A stretch of 64,000 nt of DNA from Candidatus Rokuibacteriota bacterium (GCA_900299425.1 OMJU01000030.1:1-64000); one strand, 5' to 3'. Shown: positions 16,756 to 26,346, numbered from the stretch's first letter. The notes: generated from the sequence alone by a model not told the origin. Translations and numbers: made by a program.

Positions 16756-19071
16756 ATGAAAACAAACAAAAGCGCAAATAAGAAAGCAAAAAAGCAGACC
16801 ATTTACAGAACTTACATTCTGTGGTTTTGGGGCCTGTTTTTAATGGGCATGCTCTGTGTCGTTGCGCTGTTTTCTCTAACCGCCGCTGGAGTTTTTGGTC
16901 CACTACCCGATGAAACCAGACTTGAGGATCCAGAAAAAGATTTGGCCACACAAATCATCTCGGTCGATGGCTCGGTGATCGGTAAGTTTTTTACCGAAAA
17001 TCGTACACCCGTTAAATTTCGCGACCTTCCTGAGCATTTGGTTGATGCCTTGATTGCCACTGAGGATGCGCGATTCTATGACCATTCTGGAGTGGATGGA
17101 CGCGGAACATTACGCGCATTGGCGTTTCTGGGGGCCCGTGGAGGCGCAAGCACCATCAGTCAGCAATTGGCCAAGCAATTTTTCACCGACCAAGTCTCGA
17201 GCAATAAATTCGAGCGGGGGATGCAGAAAGTCAAAGAATGGATTATTGCAACCCGATTAGAGCGACGTTATACCAAAGAAGAAATCATAACCATGTACTT
17301 TAACGTCTATGATTTTTTGAATTTGGCCATCGGTATTGAGTCTGCCGCCCAGATATATTTCAATAAACAGCCTCAAGATTTGAATCTTCAAGAATCCGCC
17401 ATGTTGGTTGGAATGTTTAAAAACTCGGCTCTGTACAATCCTAAACGCAACCCTGTCGGGGTCACTAATCGTCGTAATGTAGTTTTGGGTCAAATGGCCA
17501 AATACGACTATATCACAGATCAGGTCCGCGACTCCCTTCAGGCCCTGCCGCTCGGGGTAAATTTTACACCCCAAGATCACGATAAAGGACTAGGGACTTA
17601 TGTGCGTGAATACATACGCGGATTTGTCAAACAATGGGCCAAGGACCACCCTAAACCAGATGGCAGTCTTTGGAACGTCAGCAGTGATGGTTTGAAGATT
17701 TACACCACTTTAAACGCTCAAATGCAGCGTTTTGCAGAAGAGGCTGTGGATCAACACATGAGTCAACTCCAGAAGGTCTTTGATCGTCAGAATTTAAGAA
17801 ACCCTACCGCTCCGTTTTTGGACATTAGCCCAGAGGAAAAAGAGGGGATTTACACCTCGGCGATGAAGCGCTCAGACCGTTGGCGTGAGATGAAACAACA
17901 AGGTAAGTCCGAGCGTGAAATTATAGAAAGCTTCAAGCGACCTACAGGAATGAGTGTATTTAAATACTCAGGAGACGTCGACACCATTATGTCGCCTTTG
18001 GACTCGATTAAATATTACAAGTCATATTTGCGTGCCGCCATGCTTTCGATGGTTCCGCAAACTGGCGAAATTCGGGCTTGGGTCGGCGGAATTGATTACA
18101 AAAATTTTAAATACGACATGGTGCGTTACGGTCAAAGACAAATTGGCTCTACATTTAAGCCGTTTGTCTACGCGACGGCCATAGATCAAATGCATATGTC
18201 TCCTTGTGACACCTTACCTAATACACCCTATTGCATCCCTCAAGGACGCTTTGGAATACCAGAGGATTGGTGTCCAAAAAATTCTAGCGATACTTATGGT
18301 GGAATGATGAGTTTGAAACAGGCTTTGGCCAATTCAATCAATACTGTGACCGCACGTTTGATCGATAGAGTAGGACCAAAACCAGTGATTGATTTGGCCG
18401 AAAAGATGGGCGTAGAACGAGGACGAATTCCTCAGGCACCCTCAATCGCTTTAGGAACGCCGGATTTATCCCTGTATGAAATGGTGGGGGCCTACGGGAC
18501 TTTTGTAAACGAAGGGGTTTATGTCACCCCTAATTTAGTCCAACGCATCGAGGATAAAAATGGAACCATACTCTACGAGCATGTGCCTGAAACCAGAGAT
18601 GTCTTGAGTCGCGAATCAGCCTATGTGACTTTGAATTTAATGGAAGGGGTTACCCAGTCGGGATCTGGCCAAAGACTGCGGCATAGTTTTGCCAAGGACA
18701 ACGATGTATACAAGCAAGCCGTTACCGGATACCCCTATGTTTTTGAAAATCCTATAGCGGGAAAGACCGGGACGACCCAGAATAATTCTGACGGTTGGTT
18801 TATGGGTATGGTGCCAAACTTGGCGACCGGGGTTTGGGTCGGCGGTGAGGATCGAGCCACCCATTTTGAGGGGATTGCCTATGGGCAAGGGGCTACCATG
18901 GCCCTCCCGATATGGGCCTTGTACATGAAGCAATGTTACGCCACTCAGGAGTTAGGGATATCTTATGATGAATTTCCCAAGCCTGAGGTTTTGACCATAG
19001 AGACCAATTGCGAGGTTTATGGAAAAGATCAAAATCAAGGTGTGGATCTCGGCAATGAATTGGATTTTTAA
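16756..19071 (+). CDS. class A penicillin-binding protein (PBP1A), transglycosylase/transpeptidase
   Basis: A 771-residue bifunctional murein synthase. A cytoplasmic basic stretch is followed by one membrane anchor (about residues 20-45). The GT51 transglycosylase has the catalytic Glu in ATEDARFYDH and the GGASTISQQLAKQ motif. The transpeptidase has the SxxK nucleophile motif in GSTFKPF, SxN in SINTVT and KTG in GKTGTTQNN. It polymerises and crosslinks peptidoglycan in the periplasm. The ATG at 16756 was chosen over TTG 16735, which overlaps gldH. It is the last gene of the ricT-gldH-PBP run. Confidence 0.93.
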   Translation: MKTNKSANKKAKKQTIYRTYILWFWGLFLMGMLCVVALFSLTAAGVFGPLPDETRLEDPEKDLATQIISVDGSVIGKFFTENRTPVKFRDLPEHLVDALIATEDARFYDHSGVDGRGTLRALAFLGARGGASTISQQLAKQFFTDQVSSNKFERGMQKVKEWIIATRLERRYTKEEIITMYFNVYDFLNLAIGIESAAQIYFNKQPQDLNLQESAMLVGMFKNSALYNPKRNPVGVTNRRNVVLGQMAKYDYITDQVRDSLQALPLGVNFTPQDHDKGLGTYVREYIRGFVKQWAKDHPKPDGSLWNVSSDGLKIYTTLNAQMQRFAEEAVDQHMSQLQKVFDRQNLRNPTAPFLDISPEEKEGIYTSAMKRSDRWREMKQQGKSEREIIESFKRPTGMSVFKYSGDVDTIMSPLDSIKYYKSYLRAAMLSMVPQTGEIRAWVGGIDYKNFKYDMVRYGQRQIGSTFKPFVYATAIDQMHMSPCDTLPNTPYCIPQGRFGIPEDWCPKNSSDTYGGMMSLKQALANSINTVTARLIDRVGPKPVIDLAEKMGVERGRIPQAPSIALGTPDLSLYEMVGAYGTFVNEGVYVTPNLVQRIEDKNGTILYEHVPETRDVLSRESAYVTLNLMEGVTQSGSGQRLRHSFAKDNDVYKQAVTGYPYVFENPIAGKTGTTQNNSDGWFMGMVPNLATGVWVGGEDRATHFEGIAYGQGATMALPIWALYMKQCYATQELGISYDEFPKPEVLTIETNCEVYGKDQNQGVDLGNELDF

Positions 19072-19198
19072 TCCCCGAGGCCTATCATCATTGATTGATG
19101 CTCAAGCGTATTAGTTGGTTTATTGATGACATAAATGATTGCCGTCAGATAAAATAATACCGCTGAAAAAGGACTAAAATGACCAAAACGACCAAAAT

Positions 19199-19909
19199 AT
19201 GATCAATAAAACAGTGAATAACGTCACAGAGGCTTGTGCCGGTGTGGAAAGTGGCATGACCCTAATGCTCGGCGGTTTTGGCCTCTGCGGTATTCCCGAA
19301 TGCGCTATTGGCGAATTACAACGACTAGGGGTCGATCAATTGACGTGTATTTCAAATAATGCTGGTGTAGATGATTTTGGGCTGGGCCTGTTGTTACAAA
19401 CCCGTCAAATCAAGACGATGATCGCATCATATGTGGGCGAAAACGCCGAGTTTGAACGTCAAATGCTCAGTGGAGAGCTTGAGGTTCACCTGATTCCTCA
19501 GGGGACTTTGGCCCAACGTTGTCAGGCGGCTCAAAGCGGAATACCTGCTTTTTATACCCCTGCAGGTTATGGTACCGAAGTAGGTCAGGGCAAGGAAGCG
19601 CGAGAATTTAATGGTAAGATGCATTTGCTGGAACACGCTTTTCAAGCAGATTTTTCTTTTGTAAAGGCATGGAAGGGTGATACAGCCGGTAATTTGATTT
19701 TCAAGGGCACGGCTCGGAATTTCAATCCAAATATGTGTGGAGCCGCTAAGATAACCGTAGCTGAGGTAGAAGAATTAGTGCCGGTTGGGCAGCTAGATCC
19801 GAATCAAATCCATATCCCCGGAATCTTTGTTCAGCGCATTTTCCACGGGACAGATTACCAAAAAAGAATAGAACAACGAACCGTTAGAACTAAGGAACAT
19901 GGCGCTTAA
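19199..19909 (+). CDS. scoA: 3-oxoacid CoA-transferase subunit A
   Basis: A 236-residue family I CoA-transferase alpha subunit. It has the GGFGLCGIPE loop near residues 24-33 that forms the CoA-binding glycine motif, and the SNNAGVDDFGLG segment. With subunit B it moves CoA between succinyl-CoA and acetoacetate, or similar acids, allowing ketone-body or short-chain acid use. The last 11 bp overlap subunit B, typical of the obligate pair. Confidence 0.93.
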   Translation: MINKTVNNVTEACAGVESGMTLMLGGFGLCGIPECAIGELQRLGVDQLTCISNNAGVDDFGLGLLLQTRQIKTMIASYVGENAEFERQMLSGELEVHLIPQGTLAQRCQAAQSGIPAFYTPAGYGTEVGQGKEAREFNGKMHLLEHAFQADFSFVKAWKGDTAGNLIFKGTARNFNPNMCGAAKITVAEVEELVPVGQLDPNQIHIPGIFVQRIFHGTDYQKRIEQRTVRTKEHGA

Positions 19910-20555
19910 TAAATTTCAAATTGCCCAGCGCATTGCGCAAGAAGTCAAGGACGGATATTATGTAAATCTAGGTATTGGGATCCCTACATTGGTGGCCAAT
20001 TTTGTACGTGAAGATATCAGTGTTGAATTTCAGAGTGAAAATGGAATACTCGGGATGGGTCCTTTTCCCTGGGAGGGAGAGGAAGATGCCGACTTGATCA
20101 ATGCGGGAAAACAGACTATAACAGCCTTGCCTGGAGCGGCATTTTTTGACAGTGCACTTAGTTTTTCCATGATTCGTGGACAACATGTAGACCTAACGAT
20201 ATTGGGCGCTATGGAAGTGTCGCAAAATGGAGACATTGCTAATTGGAAGATTCCTGGTAAAATGGTCAAGGGAATGGGCGGGGCAATGGATTTAGTTGCT
20301 TCGGCTGATCGAATTATCGTAGCGATGACGCATACCAACAAAGCAGGAGACTCAAAATTATTATCTGCTTGTACCCTCCCGCTGACCGGCGTAGGCTGCG
20401 TGAAAAAAATCGTGACGGATTTAGCGGTGCTTGAGGTGCGGGACAACGCCTTTCATTTGCTGGAGCGCGCCCCGGGCGTTAGTGTCAAAGAAATCCAAGA
20501 AGCCACAGAAGGCGCATTGATAATTCCTGATGAGGTGCCCGAAATGTTAAAATAA
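19899..20555 (+). CDS. scoB: 3-oxoacid CoA-transferase subunit B
   Basis: A 218-residue beta subunit with the catalytic glutamate E47 in SENGILG, which forms the glutamyl-CoA intermediate, and the NLGIGIPTLVAN segment before it. The pattern GAMEVSQNGDIANWKIPGK is typical of succinyl-CoA:3-ketoacid transferases. It is translated from within the end of scoA and followed by a terminator hairpin at 20696-20730. Confidence 0.94.
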   Translation: MALNKFQIAQRIAQEVKDGYYVNLGIGIPTLVANFVREDISVEFQSENGILGMGPFPWEGEEDADLINAGKQTITALPGAAFFDSALSFSMIRGQHVDLTILGAMEVSQNGDIANWKIPGKMVKGMGGAMDLVASADRIIVAMTHTNKAGDSKLLSACTLPLTGVGCVKKIVTDLAVLEVRDNAFHLLERAPGVSVKEIQEATEGALIIPDEVPEMLK

Positions 20556-20695
20556 TGTGCTTTTTATCGAATTTTTAAGCACTTTATCTGTTTTTGTCTC
20601 ATTTTTTAGCATATTTGTTTAGTTAATGTGATGAACCTACTTCATCATCTTGTTGTTATCAAGCCCCAAATCTGCACCATGTAGATTTAGCATTA

Positions 20696-20730
20696 AACCA
20701 GTTCTTTGTGAGGTTAGAACGGGTTTTTTT
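20696..20730 (+). terminator. Rho-independent terminator after scoAB
   Basis: Inverted repeat of 10 positions with one mismatch (left arm 20696-20705, right arm 20716-20725) followed by seven T residues. It lies 140 bp after scoB. Confidence 0.65.
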
Positions 20731-20759
20731 GTGTCCTAAGGAGCTATTTTCTCGCGACT

Positions 20760-22463
20760 TTATTCTGCCTTTGAAATACCCTTTGGAATTGCGCCAATAA
20801 GACTTTTTGTGTATTGAGATTTTGGCATGGCATAAATTTCATCGGCGTCACCAATCTCCACCAGACGTCCATTTTGCATGACCAAGAGTTGGTCAGACAT
20901 ATACTGCACTACCGATAAATCGTGAGAGATGAAGATGTAAGTAAATCCAAAATTATCCTTCAGGGTGTTGAGTAGATTGAGGATTTGTGCCTGTACCGAA
21001 ATATCCAAAGCACTCACGGATTCGTCGCACACAATGATTTTTGGTTCAAGAGCGATAGCCCTCGCGATGCCTACGCGCTGACGTTGACCACCGGAGAGCT
21101 GATGAGGATAACGTGTTGCATAGGATTCATCCAGCCCCACTTGGCAGAGCAAATGGTTTAGCCTTTGTTTTCGATTTTGACTAGAGGCGCCAATACCATG
21201 AACGATCATGGGTTCAAGGATACAATCTCCGATGGTCATTTTGGGATTTAACGAGGAGAAGGGATCTTGAAAAATAATTTGAATGTCTTTTCTCAGTGCC
21301 CGCCATTGTGGGCTAGGAAGGCGCGTAATGTCTCGACCTTTGTAAAATACTTGGCCACTACTGGCTTTTTCAAGTGCGAGTAAAGTCTTGACTAAAGTGG
21401 TTTTACCGCATCCTGATTCACCAACTAGACCTACGGTTTCTCCTTCAAATACGGAAAATGAGACTTCGTCTACGGCTTTTGTCATTTGTTGTTTTCCAAA
21501 GAGAAATGGCTTTTGATAAAATGCCTTGGTCAGATTGTGTACCCGAAGTAAGGGTTCTTTAAGGTAGATCTGCTGATGTTTTGCTGCCCGTGCCGCCGCG
21601 CTTAAAATCTCTGGGGTGAAACTTTTGTCCTTTATTGAAGCTACAGTAGCTAAAGACTTAAGGCGCAAATTGCCTTGAGGTCGCGCGGAGATTAAGGCTT
21701 TGGTATACTCGTCTTGGGGATTAATAAAAATAGCCTCAGGGCTGCCCTTTTCGACTATCTTTCCTTGATACATAACCAGTATTTCATGAGCAATTTCGGA
21801 GACAAGTGCCAAATCGTGCGAGATGAAAATCATCGACATCTGAGTTTTGAGCTGGATTTCTTTTAAGAGCTCTATGATGTCTTTTTGGACGGTTACATCC
21901 AGGGCCGTTGTGGGTTCATCCGCAATGAGCAATTTGGGCTCACAACTGATGGCCATTGCAATCATCACGCGTTGCATCTGTCCTCCAGAGAGCTGATGAG
22001 GATAGCGGCGGTAAATTGTAGCTGGATTCGGAAGTTTAACCTGCTCAAATAATTCAAGGGTTTTTGCTTTGGCCTTTTCTCGACTCAGCCCTAGTTGAAG
22101 CATGAGCATTTCGTCGACTTGGCCACCACAGCGTTTTGCAGGATTAAGGGCGGTCATAGGGTCCTGAAATATCATGGCTATTTCTTTGCCCCTTAACCCT
22201 CTAACACGTTTTGGGTGGTTTGGAAAAATTGATTCACCCTCAAATTTAATTCCTCCATAAACCTCAATATGCGATGCGTCTAACAGACCCATAATTGACA
22301 TGGCGGTAAGAGATTTGCCACTACCAGACTCCCCAACGATACCGATAATACTATTTTTTTGTACCGAAAAATCAATTTCTGACAATGCCAACTGCGGTGT
22401 TGGCCGAGTAAATCGAACACTTAGTCTAATAACTGATAATAAGGAGGTTATATCCTGTGTCAC
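20760..22463 (-). CDS. oligopeptide-type ABC transporter, two fused ATP-binding domains
   Basis: A 567-residue protein with two complete ABC ATPase domains in tandem, corresponding to DppD and DppF in one chain. The first has Walker A GESGSGKS near residue 44, signature LSGGQMQRV and LIADEPTTALD. The second has GESGCGKT, LSGGQRQRV and IVCDESVSALD. It should power uptake, or export, of peptides or related solutes through membrane permeases, but no permease or binding protein is nearby. The start is a GTG at 22461-22463. It lies 24 bp downstream of the serine hydrolase gene and probably shares its transcript. Confidence 0.9.
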   Translation of the reverse strand: MTQDITSLLSVIRLSVRFTRPTPQLALSEIDFSVQKNSIIGIVGESGSGKSLTAMSIMGLLDASHIEVYGGIKFEGESIFPNHPKRVRGLRGKEIAMIFQDPMTALNPAKRCGGQVDEMLMLQLGLSREKAKAKTLELFEQVKLPNPATIYRRYPHQLSGGQMQRVMIAMAISCEPKLLIADEPTTALDVTVQKDIIELLKEIQLKTQMSMIFISHDLALVSEIAHEILVMYQGKIVEKGSPEAIFINPQDEYTKALISARPQGNLRLKSLATVASIKDKSFTPEILSAAARAAKHQQIYLKEPLLRVHNLTKAFYQKPFLFGKQQMTKAVDEVSFSVFEGETVGLVGESGCGKTTLVKTLLALEKASSGQVFYKGRDITRLPSPQWRALRKDIQIIFQDPFSSLNPKMTIGDCILEPMIVHGIGASSQNRKQRLNHLLCQVGLDESYATRYPHQLSGGQRQRVGIARAIALEPKIIVCDESVSALDISVQAQILNLLNTLKDNFGFTYIFISHDLSVVQYMSDQLLVMQNGRLVEIGDADEIYAMPKSQYTKSLIGAIPKGISKAE

Positions 22464-22487
22464 GGGGCTTTGGTCAAATTAAAAACA

Positions 22488-23651
22488 TTAAATCCCAGCT
22501 TGATCAAGTATGTTATAGGCTTCTTCCATATAGACGGGAATATCATCACCAAAATCCCTACTTTGACCTCTTTTGGAATGTAGATGGCCAAGGCGAACAA
22601 TAATCACATTGTCCTTTGGATTGACCATAACATACTGCCCAAGATGACCTTTCATCATGAAGAAATCACGCCCCATGTGACTGTGCATCCACCAGCCATA
22701 TCCGTATTGCGGTGAATCTTCAAAGCGTGGAGTAATACTTTTGGCCACATAGGCGCTGTCTAAAATTTGTTTGCCCATCCAGTTGCCTTGGTCTTTATAA
22801 AGTTTGCCAAAACGGGCAAAATCCAGGGCGTTTGAGGCCAAACAGCAATAGGCTTTTTCAATACCGGATTCCTCGGAGTCTAGCTGCCAATAGGCATCAT
22901 GCTCGGCTCCTAAAGGCTGCCAAAAATATTCGATCAATTGCTGGCTCAAGGTTTTGCCATTGGCCTTTTCTAAAACCATGCCTAAAAGCTGCGTATCTCC
23001 ACTGGCATATTTGAACTTTTGGCCAGGGGTGTCTACAACTTTTAAATTCAGTATCACCTTACGCAAGTGATCGTCAAAATAAGCCCTTGTGGTGATCGAA
23101 AGGGGTGAGTAATACGCCTCGTCCCAGTTCGTTCCAGAGGACATAGAGGCCAAATCGCCCACAGTAGTTTGCGCAGCGAGGCCTTGGCTAAATTCTGGAA
23201 AAAAATCGCCCACAGGTTGGTCCAAACTTTTAATGGTACCGTTCATGATTGATTTACCCAGCAAACAAGAGACCACACTTTTGACCATAGAAAAGGAATT
23301 AGTATTTGAGCTGTCCGAATATCCTTGGTAGTATTTTTCGTAAAAAACACTATCATTTTTGATCACGACAAAGGCGATAGTCCCCATTTCTTGGTGCTTT
23401 TTTTCAAGGCGATCCGAGGCCTTGGTTGTATTGTAACCCTTGTGTTTTGGCCAAGAATATTTTACAGGACCCGCGGCAATAGTCCTGTTGTCAAATTCGT
23501 GGTAATCATCTAAAAATGCCGTGACATGACCTTTGAGATAAATGGTGCGCACAGCCTTGAGCAAATAATCTGTGTTTGTGGCATAAGCCAAACCTATGAT
23601 TGAAATAATGCAGATGACAAGGATGCGGATAATTTTTTTGAGACTTTTCAT
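22488..23651 (-). CDS. serine hydrolase of the beta-lactamase (class C)/EstB family
   Basis: A 387-residue protein with a single N-terminal hydrophobic segment (residues 6-24) that is either an uncleaved anchor or signal. The catalytic SxxK reads S-M-V-K in SFSMVKSVVS near residue 123, and Y-A-S in KYASGDTQL matches the second catalytic Tyr motif. This family includes class C beta-lactamases, D-amino peptidases and esterases; nothing seen here specifies an antibiotic substrate. The gene precedes the fused ABC ATPase by 24 bp. Confidence 0.85.
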   Translation of the reverse strand: MKSLKKIIRILVICIISIIGLAYATNTDYLLKAVRTIYLKGHVTAFLDDYHEFDNRTIAAGPVKYSWPKHKGYNTTKASDRLEKKHQEMGTIAFVVIKNDSVFYEKYYQGYSDSSNTNSFSMVKSVVSCLLGKSIMNGTIKSLDQPVGDFFPEFSQGLAAQTTVGDLASMSSGTNWDEAYYSPLSITTRAYFDDHLRKVILNLKVVDTPGQKFKYASGDTQLLGMVLEKANGKTLSQQLIEYFWQPLGAEHDAYWQLDSEESGIEKAYCCLASNALDFARFGKLYKDQGNWMGKQILDSAYVAKSITPRFEDSPQYGYGWWMHSHMGRDFFMMKGHLGQYVMVNPKDNVIIVRLGHLHSKRGQSRDFGDDIPVYMEEAYNILDQAGI

Positions 23652-23684
23652 TGTAGAACAAATGGGTGTTAATTGTGAATGCTG

Positions 23685-24434
23685 CTATACTCGATGCTCC
23701 AGATCAGTATGTTTTAAAACTGCAATAGCAGCCGCACTGACCGAAAGCGGCAAGACGATAATGACCCCAACAAATGGAATAAGCGCCAATAAGTTAAAAA
23801 GAATTCCATTGCCCACGGCTAGGCCGCGATATTGATTGAGAAAACTTTTGCTTTGGCGGTAGTTAAAAAAGGCCTCCAAACTGTAGTCCATATTGCCCAC
23901 CCCAACAAAATAGGCTTGAATTAAGAACAAAAGGGGTGTGGTAATTAACCCAAAAGCCGGTATAAAACTGAAGATCAGTAGCAGTAATGTTAGCCCAAGT
24001 TCTCGGGCCAAATTTCCTAAGTTTAGTCTAAGTCCTCGCCATAGCAGGGCCCAAAAGTTATTGCCGCCTTGAAAATCCAGTTCGGGCCTGAGATGTATTC
24101 TGATTTTTTCGGCCACAGCGCTCATAAAAGGTGCACTGAGGGCCAAAACTAGGTATTTGGTCATGATAAAACCCATGAGCAAAACGCCGATTGACCCTAA
24201 AAAACCGCTGACGCTCGCCATAAAATCTGCGCCAAATGTCCATGGCCAAAAACCTTTAAAATAGTTGCTGACCACAGATTTGGTTTGCCAGGCGATAGTA
24301 CTCACACTGAGGGTTACCACCAGACTGATCCCCAAAGGAATAGCCATATAGGTCCAAAGCCTGAGCTCCCTGATCAATCCCGTAGCCTGGGCATAGGCGG
24401 CCAAACCGCGACTGATATTTTTAAAGAATTTCAT
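23685..24434 (-). CDS. EI24-domain (CysZ-like) membrane protein
   Basis: A 249-residue integral membrane protein with about four to six hydrophobic segments (near residues 28-50, 70-100, 150-180, 210-235), matching the EI24/CysZ group. CysZ proteins are linked to sulfate uptake, but EI24 members in Bacteroidota have no confirmed role. I start it at ATG 24432-24434; further upstream codons are basic and lie in the end of the previous gene's leader. It is 31 bp after a lipoprotein gene, so they may be co-transcribed. Confidence 0.8.
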   Translation of the reverse strand: MKFFKNISRGLAAYAQATGLIRELRLWTYMAIPLGISLVVTLSVSTIAWQTKSVVSNYFKGFWPWTFGADFMASVSGFLGSIGVLLMGFIMTKYLVLALSAPFMSAVAEKIRIHLRPELDFQGGNNFWALLWRGLRLNLGNLARELGLTLLLLIFSFIPAFGLITTPLLFLIQAYFVGVGNMDYSLEAFFNYRQSKSFLNQYRGLAVGNGILFNLLALIPFVGVIIVLPLSVSAAAIAVLKHTDLEHRV

Positions 24435-24465
24435 ATTGACTTTTTTCCTTGGACGATCGCCAGAA

Positions 24466-24990
24466 TTACCCAGCGGATTGTATACCTTTTTTATCGAGTA
24501 GGTCTTTTTCGATTTTTTCGTTGATGTGTAAGATGAATTCACGAATGCTTTGATGTAGATCGAGCAAGCGACTTTCTATGACCGTAGAATCTGGCAAAGA
24601 TTTTTTAGCTTCTTGGTTCAACAGACTTATGCGTGTATTCACCACAAGAAGTCTTGCGTTTATGATGGGCGATTGCAAGGCTTGGGGTACAGTTACGGCC
24701 AAAGAATCTGTTTGAAGACGCAGATTATTGCTGCGGTATTTTAAATCCTCAACCGGGGTATTGATGAGGTTTTGCGAAATTCTCCGAAAGTCTTTAAAGA
24801 CAGGCCAGTCTGTGATGATTTCTTGACTCTCGACAGTCAAAATGGGAAAAACAAACGGCGTTTGACAAAACATTTGTTCGGCTTCAACGATTGGCTCAGC
24901 CTCAGCCTCGGTGGCCCGGTCTTGGCAACCACTTAGTGCATGCAGAAAAAGCAATCCGGAAAATAATAGACTAAGAACGAGGTTTTTCAT
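24466..24990 (-). CDS. putative lipoprotein, unknown function
   Basis: A 174-residue protein with a signal peptide and lipobox HALSGC ahead of C22. The mature part is predicted mostly helical, with long amphipathic stretches after residue 70 and no motif I recognise. It starts at ATG 24988-24990; longer in-frame readings enter the divergent promoter region. The neighbours are an EI24 membrane protein and, divergently, threonine dehydrogenase. Confidence 0.65.
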   Translation of the reverse strand: MKNLVLSLLFSGLLFLHALSGCQDRATEAEAEPIVEAEQMFCQTPFVFPILTVESQEIITDWPVFKDFRRISQNLINTPVEDLKYRSNNLRLQTDSLAVTVPQALQSPIINARLLVVNTRISLLNQEAKKSLPDSTVIESRLLDLHQSIREFILHINEKIEKDLLDKKGIQSAG

Positions 24991-25055
24991 TAGGTAAAGA
25001 TAAGACTTTGCTTTTCTGCAGCGTAAAAAATCAAAAAGATGCCTGCCGAAATATG

Positions 25056-25063
25056 TATCTTTG
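25056..25063 (+). promoter_or_regulatory. -7 element of the threonine dehydrogenase gene
   Basis: TATCTTTG, an exact match to the Bacteroidota -7 consensus TAnnTTTG, 15 bp before the ATG. No clear -33 TTTG is seen at 17-23 bp upstream. The leader would be under 10 nt. Confidence 0.45.
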
Positions 25064-25078
25064 ATCAAACTAACGACC

Positions 25079-26026
25079 ATGTCAGTTACTCGTATTTTAA
25101 TCGTTGGCGCTCTAGGCCAAATCGGAACCGAACTCTCCACTTACTTGAGGAACATTTACGGCAAGGACAATGTCATTGCTAGTGATATTAAATCGGTGGA
25201 TGAGGTAGATGAAGCTCATGGGCCCTACGTTTATTTAAATGCTCTTGATGGTAGTGGGTTACGCGAGTTGATCATCAAACACGAGATCACTCAGGTTTAT
25301 CTCATGGCGGCAATGCTTTCTGCTACGGCCGAAAAAGTACCCATGAAAGCCTGGAACCTCAATATGAATAGCTTATTTCACGTTCTAGAGGCCGCCAAAG
25401 ATGGCCTAATCCAGCGAGTGTTTTGGCCCTCGAGTATTGCGGTTTTTGGACCGACTACTCCCGCGGACAATACTCCTCAAAAAACGGTCATGGAACCGAC
25501 CACTGTATATGGCATTAGCAAACAAACTGGAGAGCGATGGTGTGCGTATTACCAAAAGAATTACGGTGTGGATGTGCGCAGTTTGCGCTATCCGGGACTG
25601 ATCAGTTACTCGGCGCCTCCGGGAGGTGGCACAACAGACTATGCCATTGATATTTTTCATAAAGCCGTGAATGAAAAACACTACAGTTGCTTTTTATCAG
25701 CCCATACAGAGCTTCCGATGATGTATATGGATGACGCGATTCGCGCTACGCATGAGCTTATGGCTGCTGAGTCAGAGCAAATCAAAGAGCGCGGGGCCTA
25801 TAATTTAGCAGGGGTGAGTTTTGATCCACAAACTTTAGCTGAAGCCATCGCTGAGGAAATTCCTGACTTTACAATAGACTACGCGCCTGACTTTCGACAG
25901 AAAATTGCTGATTCCTGGCCAAACAGCATCGATGACAGTGCGGCACGAAAGGATTGGGGCTGGACGCCTAAGTTTGATCTTTCTGCTATGGTATTGGCCA
26001 TGATTGAGGGTCTGAAAAAACAGTAG
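25079..26026 (+). CDS. L-threonine 3-dehydrogenase, SDR type
   Basis: A 315-residue short-chain dehydrogenase/epimerase-fold enzyme. The NAD-binding GALGQIGTEL lies at residues 10-19, the catalytic Tyr and Lys in VYGISKQ, and the Ser in WPSSIAVFGP. The sequence PGLISYSAPPGGGTTDYA is characteristic of SDR-type threonine dehydrogenases known from Flavobacterium and Cytophaga relatives, which make 2-amino-3-oxobutyrate from threonine. ATG 25079 was chosen over a TTG at 25061 that lies inside the -7 element. Its stop codon overlaps the 3' end of a converging tRNA gene. Confidence 0.9.
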   Translation: MSVTRILIVGALGQIGTELSTYLRNIYGKDNVIASDIKSVDEVDEAHGPYVYLNALDGSGLRELIIKHEITQVYLMAAMLSATAEKVPMKAWNLNMNSLFHVLEAAKDGLIQRVFWPSSIAVFGPTTPADNTPQKTVMEPTTVYGISKQTGERWCAYYQKNYGVDVRSLRYPGLISYSAPPGGGTTDYAIDIFHKAVNEKHYSCFLSAHTELPMMYMDDAIRATHELMAAESEQIKERGAYNLAGVSFDPQTLAEAIAEEIPDFTIDYAPDFRQKIADSWPNSIDDSAARKDWGWTPKFDLSAMVLAMIEGLKKQ

Positions 26027-26095
26027 CCTCGCCAGGACTCGAACCTGGATCTAAAGTTTAGGAAACTTCTATTCTATCCCTTGAACTACGAGGCC
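26024..26095 (-). tRNA. tRNA-Arg (anticodon CCU)
   Basis: A complete 72-nt cloverleaf on the minus strand: 7-bp acceptor stem (with a G-U at the first pair), 4-bp D stem, 5-bp anticodon stem with loop TTCCTAA (anticodon CCT at DNA level), 4-nt variable loop, 5-bp T stem CCAGG/CCTGG with TTCGAGT loop, and discriminator A. CCA is not encoded. The last three tRNA bases (26024-26026) are also the stop codon of the converging threonine dehydrogenase gene. Confidence 0.93.
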
Positions 26096-26148
26096 AATTT
26101 ATTTTTATATCTAAATGGAGGAAGGTTACGCAAATAAATTATTAGTAT

Positions 26149-26346
26149 TTAGCGAACCATAAATGGCTTGCGCAAGTCTTCCAGACGCTGATTCCAATTC
26201 AGTCGGCCCATAATTTCATAGGAGAGACCAAAACTGTGATTGCCATAAGAATATTTGGAGAGTGGCCCTGTCCCTACATCTTAGGCATTTGTGAGGCTCA
26301 TACCTTTAAAAACTTTGGATTTGCGATCCAGTGGGGGCGCCAGGAA
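26149..26346 (-). pseudogene. remnant of a small exported-protein gene (frameshift plus stop)
   Basis: An open frame without start codon, interrupted once by an in-frame TAA at 26281-26283. Before the stop it reads PPLDRKSKVFKGMSL, after it DVGTGPLSKYSYGNHS to the end at PFMVR. The composition is protein-like. It joins the 82-codon reading frame at 26306-26554 by a single frame change near a run of five C (complement of 26333-26337). Together they would make an exported protein of about 135 residues. The family is not recognised. Confidence 0.35.

Noticed and set aside
22488-23651. Calling the serine hydrolase an antibiotic-resistance beta-lactamase.
   Set aside because: Only the family fold and SxxK are seen; the class also includes esterases and peptidases.
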